This document shows positions 44,205-53,706 of a stretch of DNA of 64,000 nt, one piece after another. The notes beneath the pieces were generated by a model. That model ran no database searches. It had not been told where the DNA came from and saw nothing but the letters and a program-made list of their open reading frames with translations. How positions within the stretch are numbered: the stretch's first letter is position 1; every line of letters begins with the position of its first letter. Location: contig NZ_NNRI01000008.1 of the NCBI RefSeq assembly GCF_002270415.1, forward strand, positions 310,001 to 374,000. Direction: 5' to 3'. Origin of the DNA: Mesorhizobium sophorae. Lineage in GTDB: Bacteria; Pseudomonadota; Alphaproteobacteria; Rhizobiales; Rhizobiaceae. The position numbers and the translations under genes are program-made.

Positions 44205-44596
44205 TTCTGCCCCCCATCGGTCTGTTCCTCATCGGACAGCCAGCAGACGCGCAGGCGATGATTGTCGGGATCGAGCGCGACGAAGGTGCGGCCGAAATCC
44301 ATGTCGGTCGGCGTCTGCAGGATCTTCAGCCCGCGCCCGGCCCAGTCGGCATGGGCGGCATCGAGAGCGTCCGGCGTATCCAGCGCAAAGACGATTTCGG
44401 CGCCGCCACCTGCCGCGGCTGCGGCCGGCTCCACCGTATGGCGCGACCAGAGGCCGAGCTTGAAGCCCGCATCGAGCACGAACAGCACGAAGGTCGGCGA
44501 ACTTTCGACGGGCTCGCGACCGAGCAGCGCGCTATAGAAGGCGCCGCTCTGCTGCGGCTGGTCGACATAGAGGATGACGAAATTCGGGGCGATCAT
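44201..44596 (-). CDS. VOC (glyoxalase/bleomycin-resistance) family protein
   Basis: This encodes a 131-residue protein with the paired beta-alpha-beta-beta-beta modules of the vicinal oxygen chelate family ([21 protein letters not shown], then [16 protein letters not shown]). Metal-binding residues are not clearly conserved, which is common in the resistance-protein branch. No specific substrate can be named. It is translationally coupled to the EVE gene downstream. Confidence 0.8.
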   Translation of the reverse strand: MIAPNFVILYVDQPQQSGAFYSALLGREPVESSPTFVLFVLDAGFKLGLWSRHTVEPAAAAAGGGAEIVFALDTPDALDAAHADWAGRGLKILQTPTDMDFGRTFVALDPDNHRLRVCWLSDEEQTDGGQK

Positions 44597-44670
44597 GTCT
44601 GCTCTCCAAGGTTCAGTGTTTCAACTTGGCGACCATAGAATGAGCTACTGTCAGATTCTGGCAGCAGTCG

Positions 44671-45360
44671 TCACGAACTGCGGGGCTTGTCGAGCGTTGC
44701 CCGCCATTCCTTGAGGAGCGCCTGGCGACGGCGCGGATAGCGCGTATCGGGGGCGTTGAGGCCGGATATTCGATCGGCGCGAAAATGCCGGAAATCCTGG
44801 CGCATCTCGCACCACGCCACCACGACCCGCACTTTGTCGAAGAACCCCAGCGCAAACGGCCAGACCAACCGTTCGGAGGCCGCGCCGCCGGCGTCGCGGT
44901 ACAAAAAGCCGAGCTTGCGCTCGTTGCGGATCGCCTGCCGCACCAGGCCGAGGTCGATGCCCTCAATGACTTCTGCGGGAGGCCCGACCAGCAGCGTGCT
45001 CGCATCGAGATCCTCGCGCAGATCGTCCGGCAGCACGGCGGCGATCTTGGCCAGCGCGTTGGCGGCAGCGGCCGACAGACGCTGGTCCGGCTGCTTGGCG
45101 ACCCAGCGCGAGCCGAGCACGATGGCTTCGATCTCCTCGTCGCTGAACATCAGCGGCGGCAGCATGAAGCCGGGCTTGAGCACATAGCCCAGACCCGTCT
45201 CACCCTCGATCGGTGCGCCCTGGCCCTGCAGCGTGGCGATGTCGCGGTAGAGCGTGCGGATCGAAATCCCGAGTTCATCGGCCAGCGCCTGCCCGCTCAC
45301 CGGCCTGCGATGCCGGCGCAGCGACTGGATCAGGTCGAGCAGGCGTTCAGAGCGGGACAT
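44671..45360 (-). CDS. YafY-type HTH-WYL transcriptional regulator
   Basis: This encodes a 229-residue regulator. Residues 1-60 are a winged helix-turn-helix (RSERLLDLIQSLRRHRRPVSG, ELGISIRTLYRDIATL). The remainder is a WYL domain (EVIEGIDLGLVRQAIRNERKL, then WPFALGFFDKVRVVVAWCEMR) that can sense nucleic acid ligands. WYL proteins often control stress, DNA-damage and defence genes. It begins 74 bases after prfH on the same strand and is a candidate regulator of the rtcB-prfH pair. I chose the ATG at 45360; an in-frame upstream extension looks non-coding. Confidence 0.85.
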   Translation of the reverse strand: MSRSERLLDLIQSLRRHRRPVSGQALADELGISIRTLYRDIATLQGQGAPIEGETGLGYVLKPGFMLPPLMFSDEEIEAIVLGSRWVAKQPDQRLSAAAANALAKIAAVLPDDLREDLDASTLLVGPPAEVIEGIDLGLVRQAIRNERKLGFLYRDAGGAASERLVWPFALGFFDKVRVVVAWCEMRQDFRHFRADRISGLNAPDTRYPRRRQALLKEWRATLDKPRSS

Positions 45361-45433
45361 GATTCTCCGGGCTTTGTAGTCTCCACGATAATCCATCTCG
45401 TTCGGAAGTGTACGGGTGGTCCAAGCCGCGACA

Positions 45434-46045
45434 TCAGAGATGGAATACCTTGACTTCGTTGCCGCGTTCCAAGGCCTTGTTGGCGACGAACATCTGCGTC
45501 TTCGACATGTCGACTTCACGGTCGGCAAGGACGCGCAACATCGCCTCCAGCCGCCTCAGTGCGATCGCCTTGTTGCGGTGTTGCGATCGCTCGTTGCGTG
45601 CCGTGACGACAATGCCTGTCGGCAGGTGAACGGCCCGCACCGCGCTGTCGGTGGTGTTCTGATGCTGTCCGCCGGGACCACCAGCCCGCAAGGTTTCGAA
45701 TCGGACATCGGACAGTGCGACCGACACGGCAGCGGCCACCGTCAAATCCACGGTCTGCACGCCGACGAACCAGTTCTGCCGTTTGTGGCCCCGCCGCACC
45801 GGGCTCTTGAAGACGAACTTGACGGTGCCGCAATATTCCTCGGCGAGTGCCTCAGCGTAGCGCCCCTCAAGGCTGAGTATGGCGGATTTGGCGCCATGCC
45901 GGTCCGGTTCGTGACCAAGCGTAACTTCGACGGCATATCCAAGCCTGCCGGCTTCGCTCTTGATTATGTCGACCAGAGCCATCAGGGCGATGCGGCATTC
46001 CACCGGCCCGCTGCCCGATGTGAGAAGCATGTCAATCGCGGCCAT
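45434..46045 (-). CDS. prfH: Peptide chain release factor H (PrfH)
   Basis: This encodes a 203-residue release-factor homolog. It keeps the peptidyl-hydrolysis motif GGQ (residues 125-127, in [14 protein letters not shown]) but lacks the stop-codon recognition domain of RF1/RF2. That is the PrfH pattern. It starts 14 bases inside the end of rtcB, with a strong AAGGAGG site, so the two are translated together. Established work on RtcB2-PrfH pairs shows that PrfH frees nascent peptides from ribosomes cut in the decoding centre and helps RtcB2 rejoin the rRNA. I infer that role here. Confidence 0.92.
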   Translation of the reverse strand: MAAIDMLLTSGSGPVECRIALMALVDIIKSEAGRLGYAVEVTLGHEPDRHGAKSAILSLEGRYAEALAEEYCGTVKFVFKSPVRRGHKRQNWFVGVQTVDLTVAAAVSVALSDVRFETLRAGGPGGQHQNTTDSAVRAVHLPTGIVVTARNERSQHRNKAIALRRLEAMLRVLADREVDMSKTQMFVANKALERGNEVKVFHL

Positions 46046-47252
46046 AATCTGCCCTCCTTGGTGCGCGTTCACGCGATGGCTTCTTGCGTGTCCGGTCGAG
46101 CGGGCCGTCTATCGCCTTCTTGTAAGTCACCAGCGGTTTCATCGCCGCCAGCGTCACGACCAAGCCGGCATCGGCGAGATCTTGCACCACTTGCCCAGCA
46201 TCCTTGTAGGCCGAAGCCGCTTCCTCGATGACCAGGTTACGGTCATCGCAGATCAGCTGCCCTCCCCACACGTTCCTCAGCAAGGCGTCGCGCTCCGACC
46301 TGTTGCGCCCCGCACGGCCATGCATGGTGGCGCGGTCGTATTTGCGCCCGGCGCCATGCGAAATGCCGCCCAGCGATGGACCTGTTCCGTCGAGCGCCCG
46401 CACGACATAGCTCACGCTGGCGCGCGAACCCGCGATCGGCGCGACATCTCCCATCCGCACGGCGGCCGACCCCTTGTGATGGACGAAGCCATCGGCCCGG
46501 TCGCGGACTAGATTATGCGGCACATCAGCCACCACCCGGACCTCGCTGCGCAAGGCGCATGCCGCACGCTCGGCGATCAGCCTGCGGTTGAGCGATGCCC
46601 AGGTGACGCAGAGATCATGCTGGCGGCGCCAGTTCCTTCCCTCGGCGGACTGCGGATCAAGCCCAGCGATGAACGCGGATTGAAGGTCGAACATCTGCCC
46701 GAACACAAAGGCACCAAGCCCACGCGAGCCGGAATGCACCAGGAGATACAGCTTCCGGCGGTCGAACAGGCTTTCACCAGCCGCATCGATCGCCTGATCA
46801 ACCGCCTGCAGCTCGCAGAAATGATTGCCGCCGCCGATCGTGCCCAACGCATCGGGGTAGAGATCCAGCGGCAGGTCCGCGCCAGCGAGCGCCGCATGCG
46901 GGTCGATATCCTCCGCTTCGATCTGGCGCAGGCATTCGACGGCCTTGTCGATCCTGAGTTTGCGCAGCGGCAGATCGAGCTCGAACAGCGACATGCCGCA
47001 GCCAATGTCATTGCCGATCAGCTGCGGATGCAGCCGTTCCGACAACACCGCAATCCCGGTCGGCCCATATTTGCCGGGATGCAGGTCGGGGAACGCTGCA
47101 ACCGAGGTAACGCCGGGCAGAGCCGCAACGGTTTTCAGCTGCTGAAGTGCTGCTCCTTCGATCCAGGTACGCGGTGAAAAACAATGCTGGATATGCGCCG
47201 TCGCGACAACGCGCGGCGAAGAGGAGCCTGAGCTCCCAATCAAATTGCCCAT
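46032..47252 (-). CDS. rtcB: RNA ligase RtcB, RtcB2 type linked to PrfH
   Basis: This encodes a 406-residue 3'-phosphate RNA ligase that seals 2',3'-cyclic-phosphate and 5'-OH ends using GTP and Mn2+. Active-site residues are complete: Asp82 and Cys85 (NDIGCGM), His144 (GGGNHF), the HSGSRGLG motif, and His299 (SHGAGR), the nucleotide acceptor. It overlaps prfH and has no rtcA or rtcR nearby, which matches the RtcB2-PrfH arrangement and not the RtcRBA operon. The start is uncertain: an in-frame ATG at 47300 would add 16 residues. Confidence 0.92.
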   Translation of the reverse strand: MGNLIGSSGSSSPRVVATAHIQHCFSPRTWIEGAALQQLKTVAALPGVTSVAAFPDLHPGKYGPTGIAVLSERLHPQLIGNDIGCGMSLFELDLPLRKLRIDKAVECLRQIEAEDIDPHAALAGADLPLDLYPDALGTIGGGNHFCELQAVDQAIDAAGESLFDRRKLYLLVHSGSRGLGAFVFGQMFDLQSAFIAGLDPQSAEGRNWRRQHDLCVTWASLNRRLIAERAACALRSEVRVVADVPHNLVRDRADGFVHHKGSAAVRMGDVAPIAGSRASVSYVVRALDGTGPSLGGISHGAGRKYDRATMHGRAGRNRSERDALLRNVWGGQLICDDRNLVIEEAASAYKDAGQVVQDLADAGLVVTLAAMKPLVTYKKAIDGPLDRTRKKPSRERAPRRADYGRD

Positions 47253-47578
47253 GATGGAACACTTCTGGATACAGGTCAGAAATCGGACGCCATCAGGCAT
47301 CCGTTCGACCGGCGGCAGTCAGCAAGATGCTGGCTTACGCCGGAACCCTCGAGGGGTGCGCGGTGAAGATGTTCGTCATCTTTCGCTCCCATTCCAGAAA
47401 ACAATACGGGCCTCATAAACGAAGCGCGTGGAAAAACAAGCGCAATGCTGCAACACCCGCCGCACTGTTTCGAACGCGAAGGCTTCAGGCCTGCGCCAAT
47501 CGACCTGCAGGCCATCGCTTGTTGCACCGCCGCTGTCCGCATGCCAAAAGCGGCCACGCTGCTCGGAGTTGCTCCCGC
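47253..47578. other. Divergent spacer before rtcB with an imperfect palindrome
   Basis: This 326-base region between rtcB and the methyltransferase gene contains AGTCAGCA-AGA-TGCTGGCT (47317-47335; seven of eight positions pair), 65 bases before the preferred rtcB start. It is a possible operator for a regulator such as the WYL protein. I found no -24/-12 sigma-54 promoter for rtcB. The methyltransferase frame is open through part of this region, but codon use there looks non-coding. Confidence 0.4.
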
Positions 47579-48670
47579 TTGAAGTCTTTTCGCGACAAAC
47601 GCCGCGACAACCGTCCGCATCAATCCGCGAAGGGTGCGGGGGACCAGCCACGTCCGCAGACCGGCCGCGCTCCCGCCAGACCGGAACCGAAGCCGCGCGA
47701 GCGGCTTGAGGCGAAGGCCGATGACCGCTCCGAGCCGAAATCGGCGCCGCGCATCCTTGCCCGGCGCGATGGCGTTCTGCCCACCGAGCACCTCCCCGTG
47801 ATCCTCGAAGTGGCGCCGAATGCCGATTATGCGTTGCTCGACAGCGGCGCCGGGCAGAAGCTCGAACAATACGGCCCCTACCGCATCGTGCGGCCCGAGG
47901 GCCAGGCGATCTGGCAGAAGGCCTTGCCTGCAAAGGACTGGGAGCGAGCAGACGCCATTTTTACCGGCGATACCGACGAGGAAGGCATCGGCCGCTGGCG
48001 GTTCCCGAACACTCCGCTCGGCGAAACCTGGCCGATGAAGCATGACAGCATCGACTATCTCGGCCGTTTCACCTCGTTTCGCCATGTCGGGGTCTTTCCG
48101 GAGCAGGCCTCGCACTGGGACCATATGGCCGGGCTGATCACTGCGGCCAAGCGGCCGGTCAAGGTGCTGAACCTGTTCGGTTATACCGGTCTTGCCTCGC
48201 TGGTGGCGGCCCGCGCCGGCGCCGAGGTCACCCATGTCGATGCCTCGAAGAAGGCGATCGGCTGGGCCCGCGAAAACCAGGAAATGGCCGGGCTCGGCAG
48301 CAAGCCGATCCGCTGGATCGTCGACGATGCGGTGAAATTCGCCGAGCGCGAGGAACGGCGCGGCAGCCGCTACGACATCATCCTGTTCGACCCGCCGGCC
48401 TATGGCCGCGGCCCGAAGGGTGAAGTCTGGCAATTGTTCGAGGACCTGCCTGATTTGACCGACCTTTGCCGCGCGATCCTGACACCGAAACCACTCGCCA
48501 TGGTGCTGACCGCCTATTCGATCCGCGCCTCCTTCTTCGCCATCCATGCCTTGATGCGCGACGCCTTTGCCGGCATGGGCGGCACCGTCGAATCGGGAGA
48601 GCTCATCATCCGTGAAAAGTCCGCCGGCCGGGCGCTTTCGACCTCTCTGTTTTCGCGTTGGGTGGCCTGA
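47579..48670 (+). CDS. RlmI-like class I SAM-dependent 23S rRNA methyltransferase
   Basis: This encodes a protein of about 363 residues. The last 290 residues match the RlmI/RlmK methyltransferase fold: the SAM motif VLNLFGYTGLASLVAARAG, VDASKKAIGWARENQ and the catalytic-loop motif DIILFDPPAYGRGPKG. The N-terminal 60 residues are basic and low-complexity (RPEPKPRERLEAKADDR) and may bind RNA. The proposed start is a TTG at 47579 preceded by GGAG; no suitable ATG is in frame. It is one base from the TrmH-type gene, so both RNA-modifying genes are co-transcribed. Confidence 0.82.
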   Translation: MKSFRDKRRDNRPHQSAKGAGDQPRPQTGRAPARPEPKPRERLEAKADDRSEPKSAPRILARRDGVLPTEHLPVILEVAPNADYALLDSGAGQKLEQYGPYRIVRPEGQAIWQKALPAKDWERADAIFTGDTDEEGIGRWRFPNTPLGETWPMKHDSIDYLGRFTSFRHVGVFPEQASHWDHMAGLITAAKRPVKVLNLFGYTGLASLVAARAGAEVTHVDASKKAIGWARENQEMAGLGSKPIRWIVDDAVKFAEREERRGSRYDIILFDPPAYGRGPKGEVWQLFEDLPDLTDLCRAILTPKPLAMVLTAYSIRASFFAIHALMRDAFAGMGGTVESGELIIREKSAGRALSTSLFSRWVA

Positions 48671-48671
48671 A

Positions 48672-49529
48672 ATGAACGAGCGGCATGCAGGCGCACCCGG
48701 GCTGGTGAAGGAAGTCACCAGCCTCGCCAATCCGCTGGTCAAGGACATCAAGGCGCTCGCCCAGAAGAAATTCCGCGACCAGCAGAATGCCTTCATGGCC
48801 GAGGGGCTGAAGCTGGTCATCGATGCGCTCGATCTCGGCTGGCAGATCAGGACACTGGTTTTCGCCAAGGCCGGACGCGGCAACGCCGCGGTGGAGAAGG
48901 TCGCTGCACGCACGGTTGCCGCCGGTGGCACGGTGCTCGAAGTGTCGGAAAAGGTGCTCGTCGCCATCACCCGCCGCGACAATCCGCAAATGGTGGTCGG
49001 GGTCTTCTCGCAAAAATTCCTGGCCTTGAAGGATATCCGCGCCGACAATGGCGATGTGTGGGTGGCGCTCGACCGGGTGCGCGATCCCGGCAATCTCGGC
49101 ACCGTCATCCGCACCGTCGATGCTGTCGGCGCCAAGGGTGTCATCCTGGTCGGCGACACCACCGATCCCTTTTCGGTGGAAACGGTGCGCGCCACCATGG
49201 GTTCGATCTTTGCCGTGCCGGTGGCCAAGGCGACGACCGAGGCCTTCCTTGCCTGGCGAGGCGGATTTTCAGGCCTTGTCGCCGGCACCCACCTGAAAGG
49301 CGCGGTCGATTACCGCTCGGTCGACTTTTCCCGCGGCCCGGTATTGCTGATGATGGGCAACGAGCAGCAGGGGCTGCCCGAAAGCCTGGCGGCGAGTTGC
49401 GACAGGCTGCTTAGAATTCCGCAGGCTGGCCGCGCCGATTCGCTCAATCTTGCCGTTGCCACCGGCATAATGCTGTTCGAGATCCGGCGCGGCGCGCTGA
49501 AGCTCGAACCAATCGTGGACCAGCAATGA
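48672..49529 (+). CDS. TrmH/SpoU family RNA methyltransferase
   Basis: This encodes a 285-residue SPOUT-class methyltransferase. An N-terminal substrate-binding region (EVTSLANPLVKDIKALAQKKFRD) precedes the knotted domain. That domain has motif 1 (VALDRVRDPGNLGTVIRT), motif 2 (LLMMGNEQQGLPES) and motif 3 (IPQAGRADSLNLAVATGIMLFE). It 2'-O-methylates a ribose in rRNA or tRNA; the exact site is not evident. It lies between the RlmI-like gene and lspA, all on one strand with small gaps. Confidence 0.92.
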   Translation: MNERHAGAPGLVKEVTSLANPLVKDIKALAQKKFRDQQNAFMAEGLKLVIDALDLGWQIRTLVFAKAGRGNAAVEKVAARTVAAGGTVLEVSEKVLVAITRRDNPQMVVGVFSQKFLALKDIRADNGDVWVALDRVRDPGNLGTVIRTVDAVGAKGVILVGDTTDPFSVETVRATMGSIFAVPVAKATTEAFLAWRGGFSGLVAGTHLKGAVDYRSVDFSRGPVLLMMGNEQQGLPESLAASCDRLLRIPQAGRADSLNLAVATGIMLFEIRRGALKLEPIVDQQ

Positions 49530-49542
49530 AGGTTGCCCGCCC

Positions 49543-50040
49543 GTGAGATCATGGTCCGCCTACGCACTGCTCGTCGTCGCGGCCATAGCGCTCGACCAGT
49601 GGATAAAACATCTGGTCGAGACCGGCCTGCCCTTTCAGGAAAAGCTCGATCTCGTGCCGTTCCTGGCGCTGTTTCGCACCTACAACACCGGCATCGCCTT
49701 CTCGATGTTCTCGACCTTCGGCGACACCGGGCTGATTGTCATCTCGCTGGCGGTGGTTGCCTTCGTGCTGTTCCTGGCGACGCGGATCGCGCCGTCCCAG
49801 ATCCTTGCCCGCACCGGCTTTGCTCTGATCGTCGGCGGCGCCCTCGGCAATCTCATCGACCGCGCCATATACGGCCATGTCATCGATTATATCCTGTTCC
49901 ATACGCCGGTCTGGTCCTTCGCCGTCTTCAACCTGGCCGATGCCTTCATCTCGGTGGGCGCGGCACTGGTCGTCTTCGACGAACTGTTCGGCTGGCGGCG
50001 CGAGCCCAGACCTTCGAATGCCAAGTCTTCCAAAGATTGA
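49543..50040 (+). CDS. lspA: Lipoprotein signal peptidase (signal peptidase II)
   Basis: This encodes a 165-residue inner-membrane aspartic protease that cleaves prolipoprotein signal peptides. It has four membrane spans, and both catalytic aspartates are in their motifs (GNLIDRAIYGHVIDYI and NLADAFISVG). The NTGIAFSMF motif is also present. The start is a GTG at 49543, 13 bases after the upstream stop. Confidence 0.95.
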   Translation: MRSWSAYALLVVAAIALDQWIKHLVETGLPFQEKLDLVPFLALFRTYNTGIAFSMFSTFGDTGLIVISLAVVAFVLFLATRIAPSQILARTGFALIVGGALGNLIDRAIYGHVIDYILFHTPVWSFAVFNLADAFISVGAALVVFDELFGWRREPRPSNAKSSKD

Positions 50041-50097
50041 CCCCGTGCGGCCATCGCCGCACAGTCCATGTCGCCAAACAAGATCGCGGAGAACGAG

Positions 50098-51087
50098 ATG
50101 CCCGAAACCTTCAAAGCCATCCTCGTTTCGCGTGACGCCGAGAAAAAGCAGTCGGTAGCCGTGACCGATCTCACCGAGGCCGACCTGATGGAAGGCGATG
50201 TCACCATCGCGGTCGAGGCGACGACGGTGAACTACAAGGACGGCCTTGCAATCACTGGCAAGGCGCCGGTGATTCGCCGCTGGCCGCTGGTGCCGGGCAT
50301 CGATTTCGCCGGCACCGTCATCTCGTCTTCCCATCCTGACTGGCGCACCGGCGACAAGGTCATCCTGAACGGCTGGGGCGTCGGCGAAACCCACTTCGGC
50401 GCCTACGCCGGCCGCGCCCGCGTCAAGGGCGACTGGCTGGTGCCGCTGCCGCAAGGGATGAGCCCGCATGACGCAATGGCGGTCGGCACCGCCGGCTATA
50501 CCGCCATGCTCTGCGTCATGGCGCTGGAACGACACGGCATCCTGCCCGATCGCGGCCCCGTGGTGGTGACGGGGGCGGCCGGCGGCGTCGGCTCGGTCGC
50601 GGTCTCAATCCTGTCCAGCCTCGGCTACCATGTCGTTGCTTCCACCGGCCGCAACGCCGAAAGTCCCTATTTGATCAACCTTGGCGCCGCCGAAGTGATA
50701 TCGCGCGACGAGCTTGCCCAGCCGGCCAAGCCGCTGGCCAAGGAGCGCTGGGCCGGCGGCGTTGACGCGGTCGGCAGCCACACGCTGGCCAACGTGCTGT
50801 CGATGACCTCCTATGGCGGTGCGGTCGCCGCCTGCGGCCTGGCCGGAGGCATGGACCTGCCTGCGAGCGTCGCCCCCTTCATCCTGCGCGGCGTCTCGTT
50901 GCTGGGCATCGATTCGGTGATGGCACCGAAGGCAGTCCGCCTCGAAGCATGGCGGCGCATCGGAACCGATCTCGATCTGCAGAAGCTTGCCAGCCTGGCG
51001 ACGACCATCGGTTTCGACGGCATCATCGATGCCGCGCATGACATCGTCGACGGCAAGATCCGCGGGCGCGTCGTCGTGGATATGTGA
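50098..51087 (+). CDS. acuI: AcuI/YhdH-type NADPH-dependent acryloyl-CoA reductase
   Basis: This encodes a 329-residue medium-chain dehydrogenase/reductase. It has the zinc-free catalytic domain (VNYKDGLAITGKAPVIRRWP, VPGIDFAGTV) and the NADPH-binding motif VVTGAAGGVGSVAVSIL. These match AcuI/YhdH, which reduces acryloyl-CoA to propionyl-CoA. Substrate assignment rests on family resemblance. The ATG at 50098 follows GGAGAA, and 58 bases separate it from lspA. Confidence 0.88.
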   Translation: MPETFKAILVSRDAEKKQSVAVTDLTEADLMEGDVTIAVEATTVNYKDGLAITGKAPVIRRWPLVPGIDFAGTVISSSHPDWRTGDKVILNGWGVGETHFGAYAGRARVKGDWLVPLPQGMSPHDAMAVGTAGYTAMLCVMALERHGILPDRGPVVVTGAAGGVGSVAVSILSSLGYHVVASTGRNAESPYLINLGAAEVISRDELAQPAKPLAKERWAGGVDAVGSHTLANVLSMTSYGGAVAACGLAGGMDLPASVAPFILRGVSLLGIDSVMAPKAVRLEAWRRIGTDLDLQKLASLATTIGFDGIIDAAHDIVDGKIRGRVVVDM

Positions 51088-51230
51088 GCCGCTCGACTGC
51101 CCTGAGAAGGCGGACGGAATTGCCACGTGTGCCGGCAAATCCATCACCGCCGGGGCGAAAAGCACTCATCCGCTAAAATTCGAACGATCCGCCGCAATTT
51201 TCCATAATCTCTATCTGGCAAGGGTTTCGC

Positions 51231-53513
51231 ATGATCGCGGAATCCGGCAGCCAACAGGTGGACACGAGCGAAGACGTCGATGCGGCGCCGACGCCAACGC
51301 GGCGCTTTGTCGCCGCGCCGCCGCTGGTGCCCGAGCCCGAACCCGCCGGGCGCGAAGGCCTTCCGTTGCTGGCCTTCGCCGCCATCGTCGTGTTGGCAGG
51401 CCTTGCGCATCTGACCGGAGCACCGATCTTTATCAGCGTCGCATTGCTGACAGTCGGCCTAGCCGGCGTTGCCCTGCATCTGCGCGTCAGGCGGAGCGAA
51501 CACCGCACGGCGGTCCTGCTCGACGAGACCACCGCCCGCAGCCGCGCCGAGATCGAGACGCTGGCCGACCGCATGTGGGAAATGCAGGAGAGCGAGGAGC
51601 GCTTTCGCGGCCTGATCGACGCACTTGGCGACCTCGTCATTCATCGCGACCGCGATGGCTACATCGTCTATGCCAACAAGATCTTCGCCGACCTCGTCGA
51701 AAGCGATCAACGCGACCTCGCCGGCAAGACCCTGGCGGAACTCGGCATCGATGTCGGCATCGTTCCCGATGCTGCCTTTTCCGATCATGAATGCCTGAGT
51801 TCCACCGATGTCTCCATCCGCACGCCGAGCGGTCCGCGCTGGTTTTCGTGGATCGAACTGTCGGTGCGCGACAAGGACAGCGGCGCCGTTTCGCATCGCG
51901 CCATCGCGCGCGACATCACCGCCCGCAAACGCGCCGAATCCTCGCTGATCACCGCTCGCGAGCGGGCCGAATACGCCAGCCAGGCCAAATCGCGCTTCCT
52001 CGCCACGGTCAGCCATGAAATTCGCACGCCGATGAACGGCATCATGGGCATGGCCAGGTTGCTGGCCGATACCAGGCTGTCGCCGGAACAGCAGACCTAT
52101 GTCGGCGCCGTCTCGACCTCGGCCAGCGCATTGCTCGCCCTGATCGAGGATCTGCTCGATTACTCCAAGATCGAGGCGGGGCGTTTCGACCCGGAGCCGC
52201 AGCCGATGTCGGTGCGCGAGATCGCCGACAACATCGTCGAATTGCTAGCTGCCCGCGCCTTCGCCAAGGATATCGGGCTGGGCTGCCATGTCGAACCCGA
52301 CGTCCCGCAATTGATCACCGCCGATCCGGGCAAGGTCAGGCAGGTGCTGCTCAACCTCATCGGCAATGCCATCAAGTTCACCGACAGCGGCGGTGTATTG
52401 GTGAGCATCGCACGCGCGCGCACTGAAACCACCGACCGCATCTGCTTCACCATCGCCGACACCGGTCCGGGTCTGCACGAAGACGACCTGGAGCGCATTT
52501 TCGAAGAGTTCGAGCAGGCCGACGGCACGTCGACGCGCACGCATGGCGGGGCCGGCCTCGGCCTCGCCATCTCCAAACGCCTGGTGGCCGCCATGGGCGG
52601 CACGATTTCAGTATCGAGCCGGCTCGGTCAGGGATCCGAGTTCGTCTTTGAAATCCCGGCAATATCGGCCACCGAAGCGCCGCAGGGCCGGCAGAACGCG
52701 CTCTCGGGCAAGCGCGCGGTGATCCTGTCGAAAAATGCCGTCGAGGCCGATGCCATCGCCCGCACCATCCGCGCCAATGGCGGCGCGGTCGATGTCGCCA
52801 CGACCGTCGCGCAGGCCGCGCCCTTCGCCGACGGCTGCGATATGCTCCTGGTCGACGCGGCGATGGAAGCGAGCGATGGAAGGCTGCTCAAGCGCCTGCG
52901 CCAGAGCGGTTTCGCCGACTGCGAGGCCATCACGCTGATCGCGCCGACCGACCGCGGCATGCTTGGCGAGTTCCGCGCCAGCGGCTACGCGACCTTCCTT
53001 GCCAGGCCGGTGCGTGGCGGAACGCTTCTGCGTGTGCTGTTGAGCAGCAATGCTCCCGCCCTCGCCCCGCCGCAGCCGGAAAACCGCCACGCGCCCGCGT
53101 TTCGTGCCGTCGGCAGCCGCCAGCGGGGCCTGTCGGTGCTGATCGCCGAGGACAATGACATCAACGCCATGCTTGCCCGCGCCACGCTGCTGAAGGCCGG
53201 GCATCGCGTCAAGGTGGTCGGCAACGGCAAGGCCGCCGTCGAGGCTGTCACCGGTGCCGGGCACAACCATCGCTTCGACGTGGTTCTGATGGATCTTCAC
53301 ATGCCGGTCATGGACGGGCTGGACGCGATTGCTGCCATCCGCCGCTACGAGGAGGAAACCGCCGTGCCGCCGGTGCCGATCATGGTGCTGTCGGCTGATA
53401 GCCAGGAAAAGACCCGCCATGCGGTGCTTGCCCATGGCGCCAGCGGCTTCGTTACCAAGCCACTCGACCCTGACGCGCTGGTCAATGCCGTCGAGGGACA
53501 GGTCGCGGCCTAG
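51231..53513 (+). CDS. Hybrid sensor histidine kinase with PAS and receiver domains
   Basis: This encodes a 760-residue protein. Two membrane spans lie at about residues 44-86 with almost no periplasmic loop, then a short coiled coil, a PAS domain (about 122-232) and HisKA with phosphorylated His262 (SHEIRTP). A HATPase follows (about 360-475; [23 protein letters not shown]). Next is a degenerate receiver (about 495-610; the acidic pair is replaced by SKN), then a true receiver with Asp688 ([13 protein letters not shown]). It should sense a cytoplasmic or membrane signal. It directly precedes olsB. Confidence 0.93.
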   Translation: MIAESGSQQVDTSEDVDAAPTPTRRFVAAPPLVPEPEPAGREGLPLLAFAAIVVLAGLAHLTGAPIFISVALLTVGLAGVALHLRVRRSEHRTAVLLDETTARSRAEIETLADRMWEMQESEERFRGLIDALGDLVIHRDRDGYIVYANKIFADLVESDQRDLAGKTLAELGIDVGIVPDAAFSDHECLSSTDVSIRTPSGPRWFSWIELSVRDKDSGAVSHRAIARDITARKRAESSLITARERAEYASQAKSRFLATVSHEIRTPMNGIMGMARLLADTRLSPEQQTYVGAVSTSASALLALIEDLLDYSKIEAGRFDPEPQPMSVREIADNIVELLAARAFAKDIGLGCHVEPDVPQLITADPGKVRQVLLNLIGNAIKFTDSGGVLVSIARARTETTDRICFTIADTGPGLHEDDLERIFEEFEQADGTSTRTHGGAGLGLAISKRLVAAMGGTISVSSRLGQGSEFVFEIPAISATEAPQGRQNALSGKRAVILSKNAVEADAIARTIRANGGAVDVATTVAQAAPFADGCDMLLVDAAMEASDGRLLKRLRQSGFADCEAITLIAPTDRGMLGEFRASGYATFLARPVRGGTLLRVLLSSNAPALAPPQPENRHAPAFRAVGSRQRGLSVLIAEDNDINAMLARATLLKAGHRVKVVGNGKAAVEAVTGAGHNHRFDVVLMDLHMPVMDGLDAIAAIRRYEEETAVPPVPIMVLSADSQEKTRHAVLAHGASGFVTKPLDPDALVNAVEGQVAA

Positions 53514-53706
53514 GGCATGATCGCGAGCCGAACGTCAGGAACTTCGACAGCCCATCCACCCCGCCCGCTGGCGTAACGTAGCCGGTTGACCGTATTCGCC
53601 AGCCGACGAAGTATTGCCCACGACGTCGTATCACGGTACTGTCACAATCCTGTTGCACCTACACCGTATCCCCGTGCCAAGAGGGATGGCTCGAAGGAGA
53701 ATCCTC

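Noticed and set aside
47253..47400. Sigma-54 promoter controlling rtcB, as in E. coli
   Set aside because: No GG-N10-GC core with flanking consensus could be found upstream of rtcB on the minus strand, and no rtcR gene is present.
47276..49288. Long open frame on the minus strand opposite the two RNA methyltransferase genes (about 670 codons)
   Set aside because: It is the antisense shadow of two well-supported plus-strand genes in GC-rich DNA; the product is Arg/Ala-rich and matches no family.
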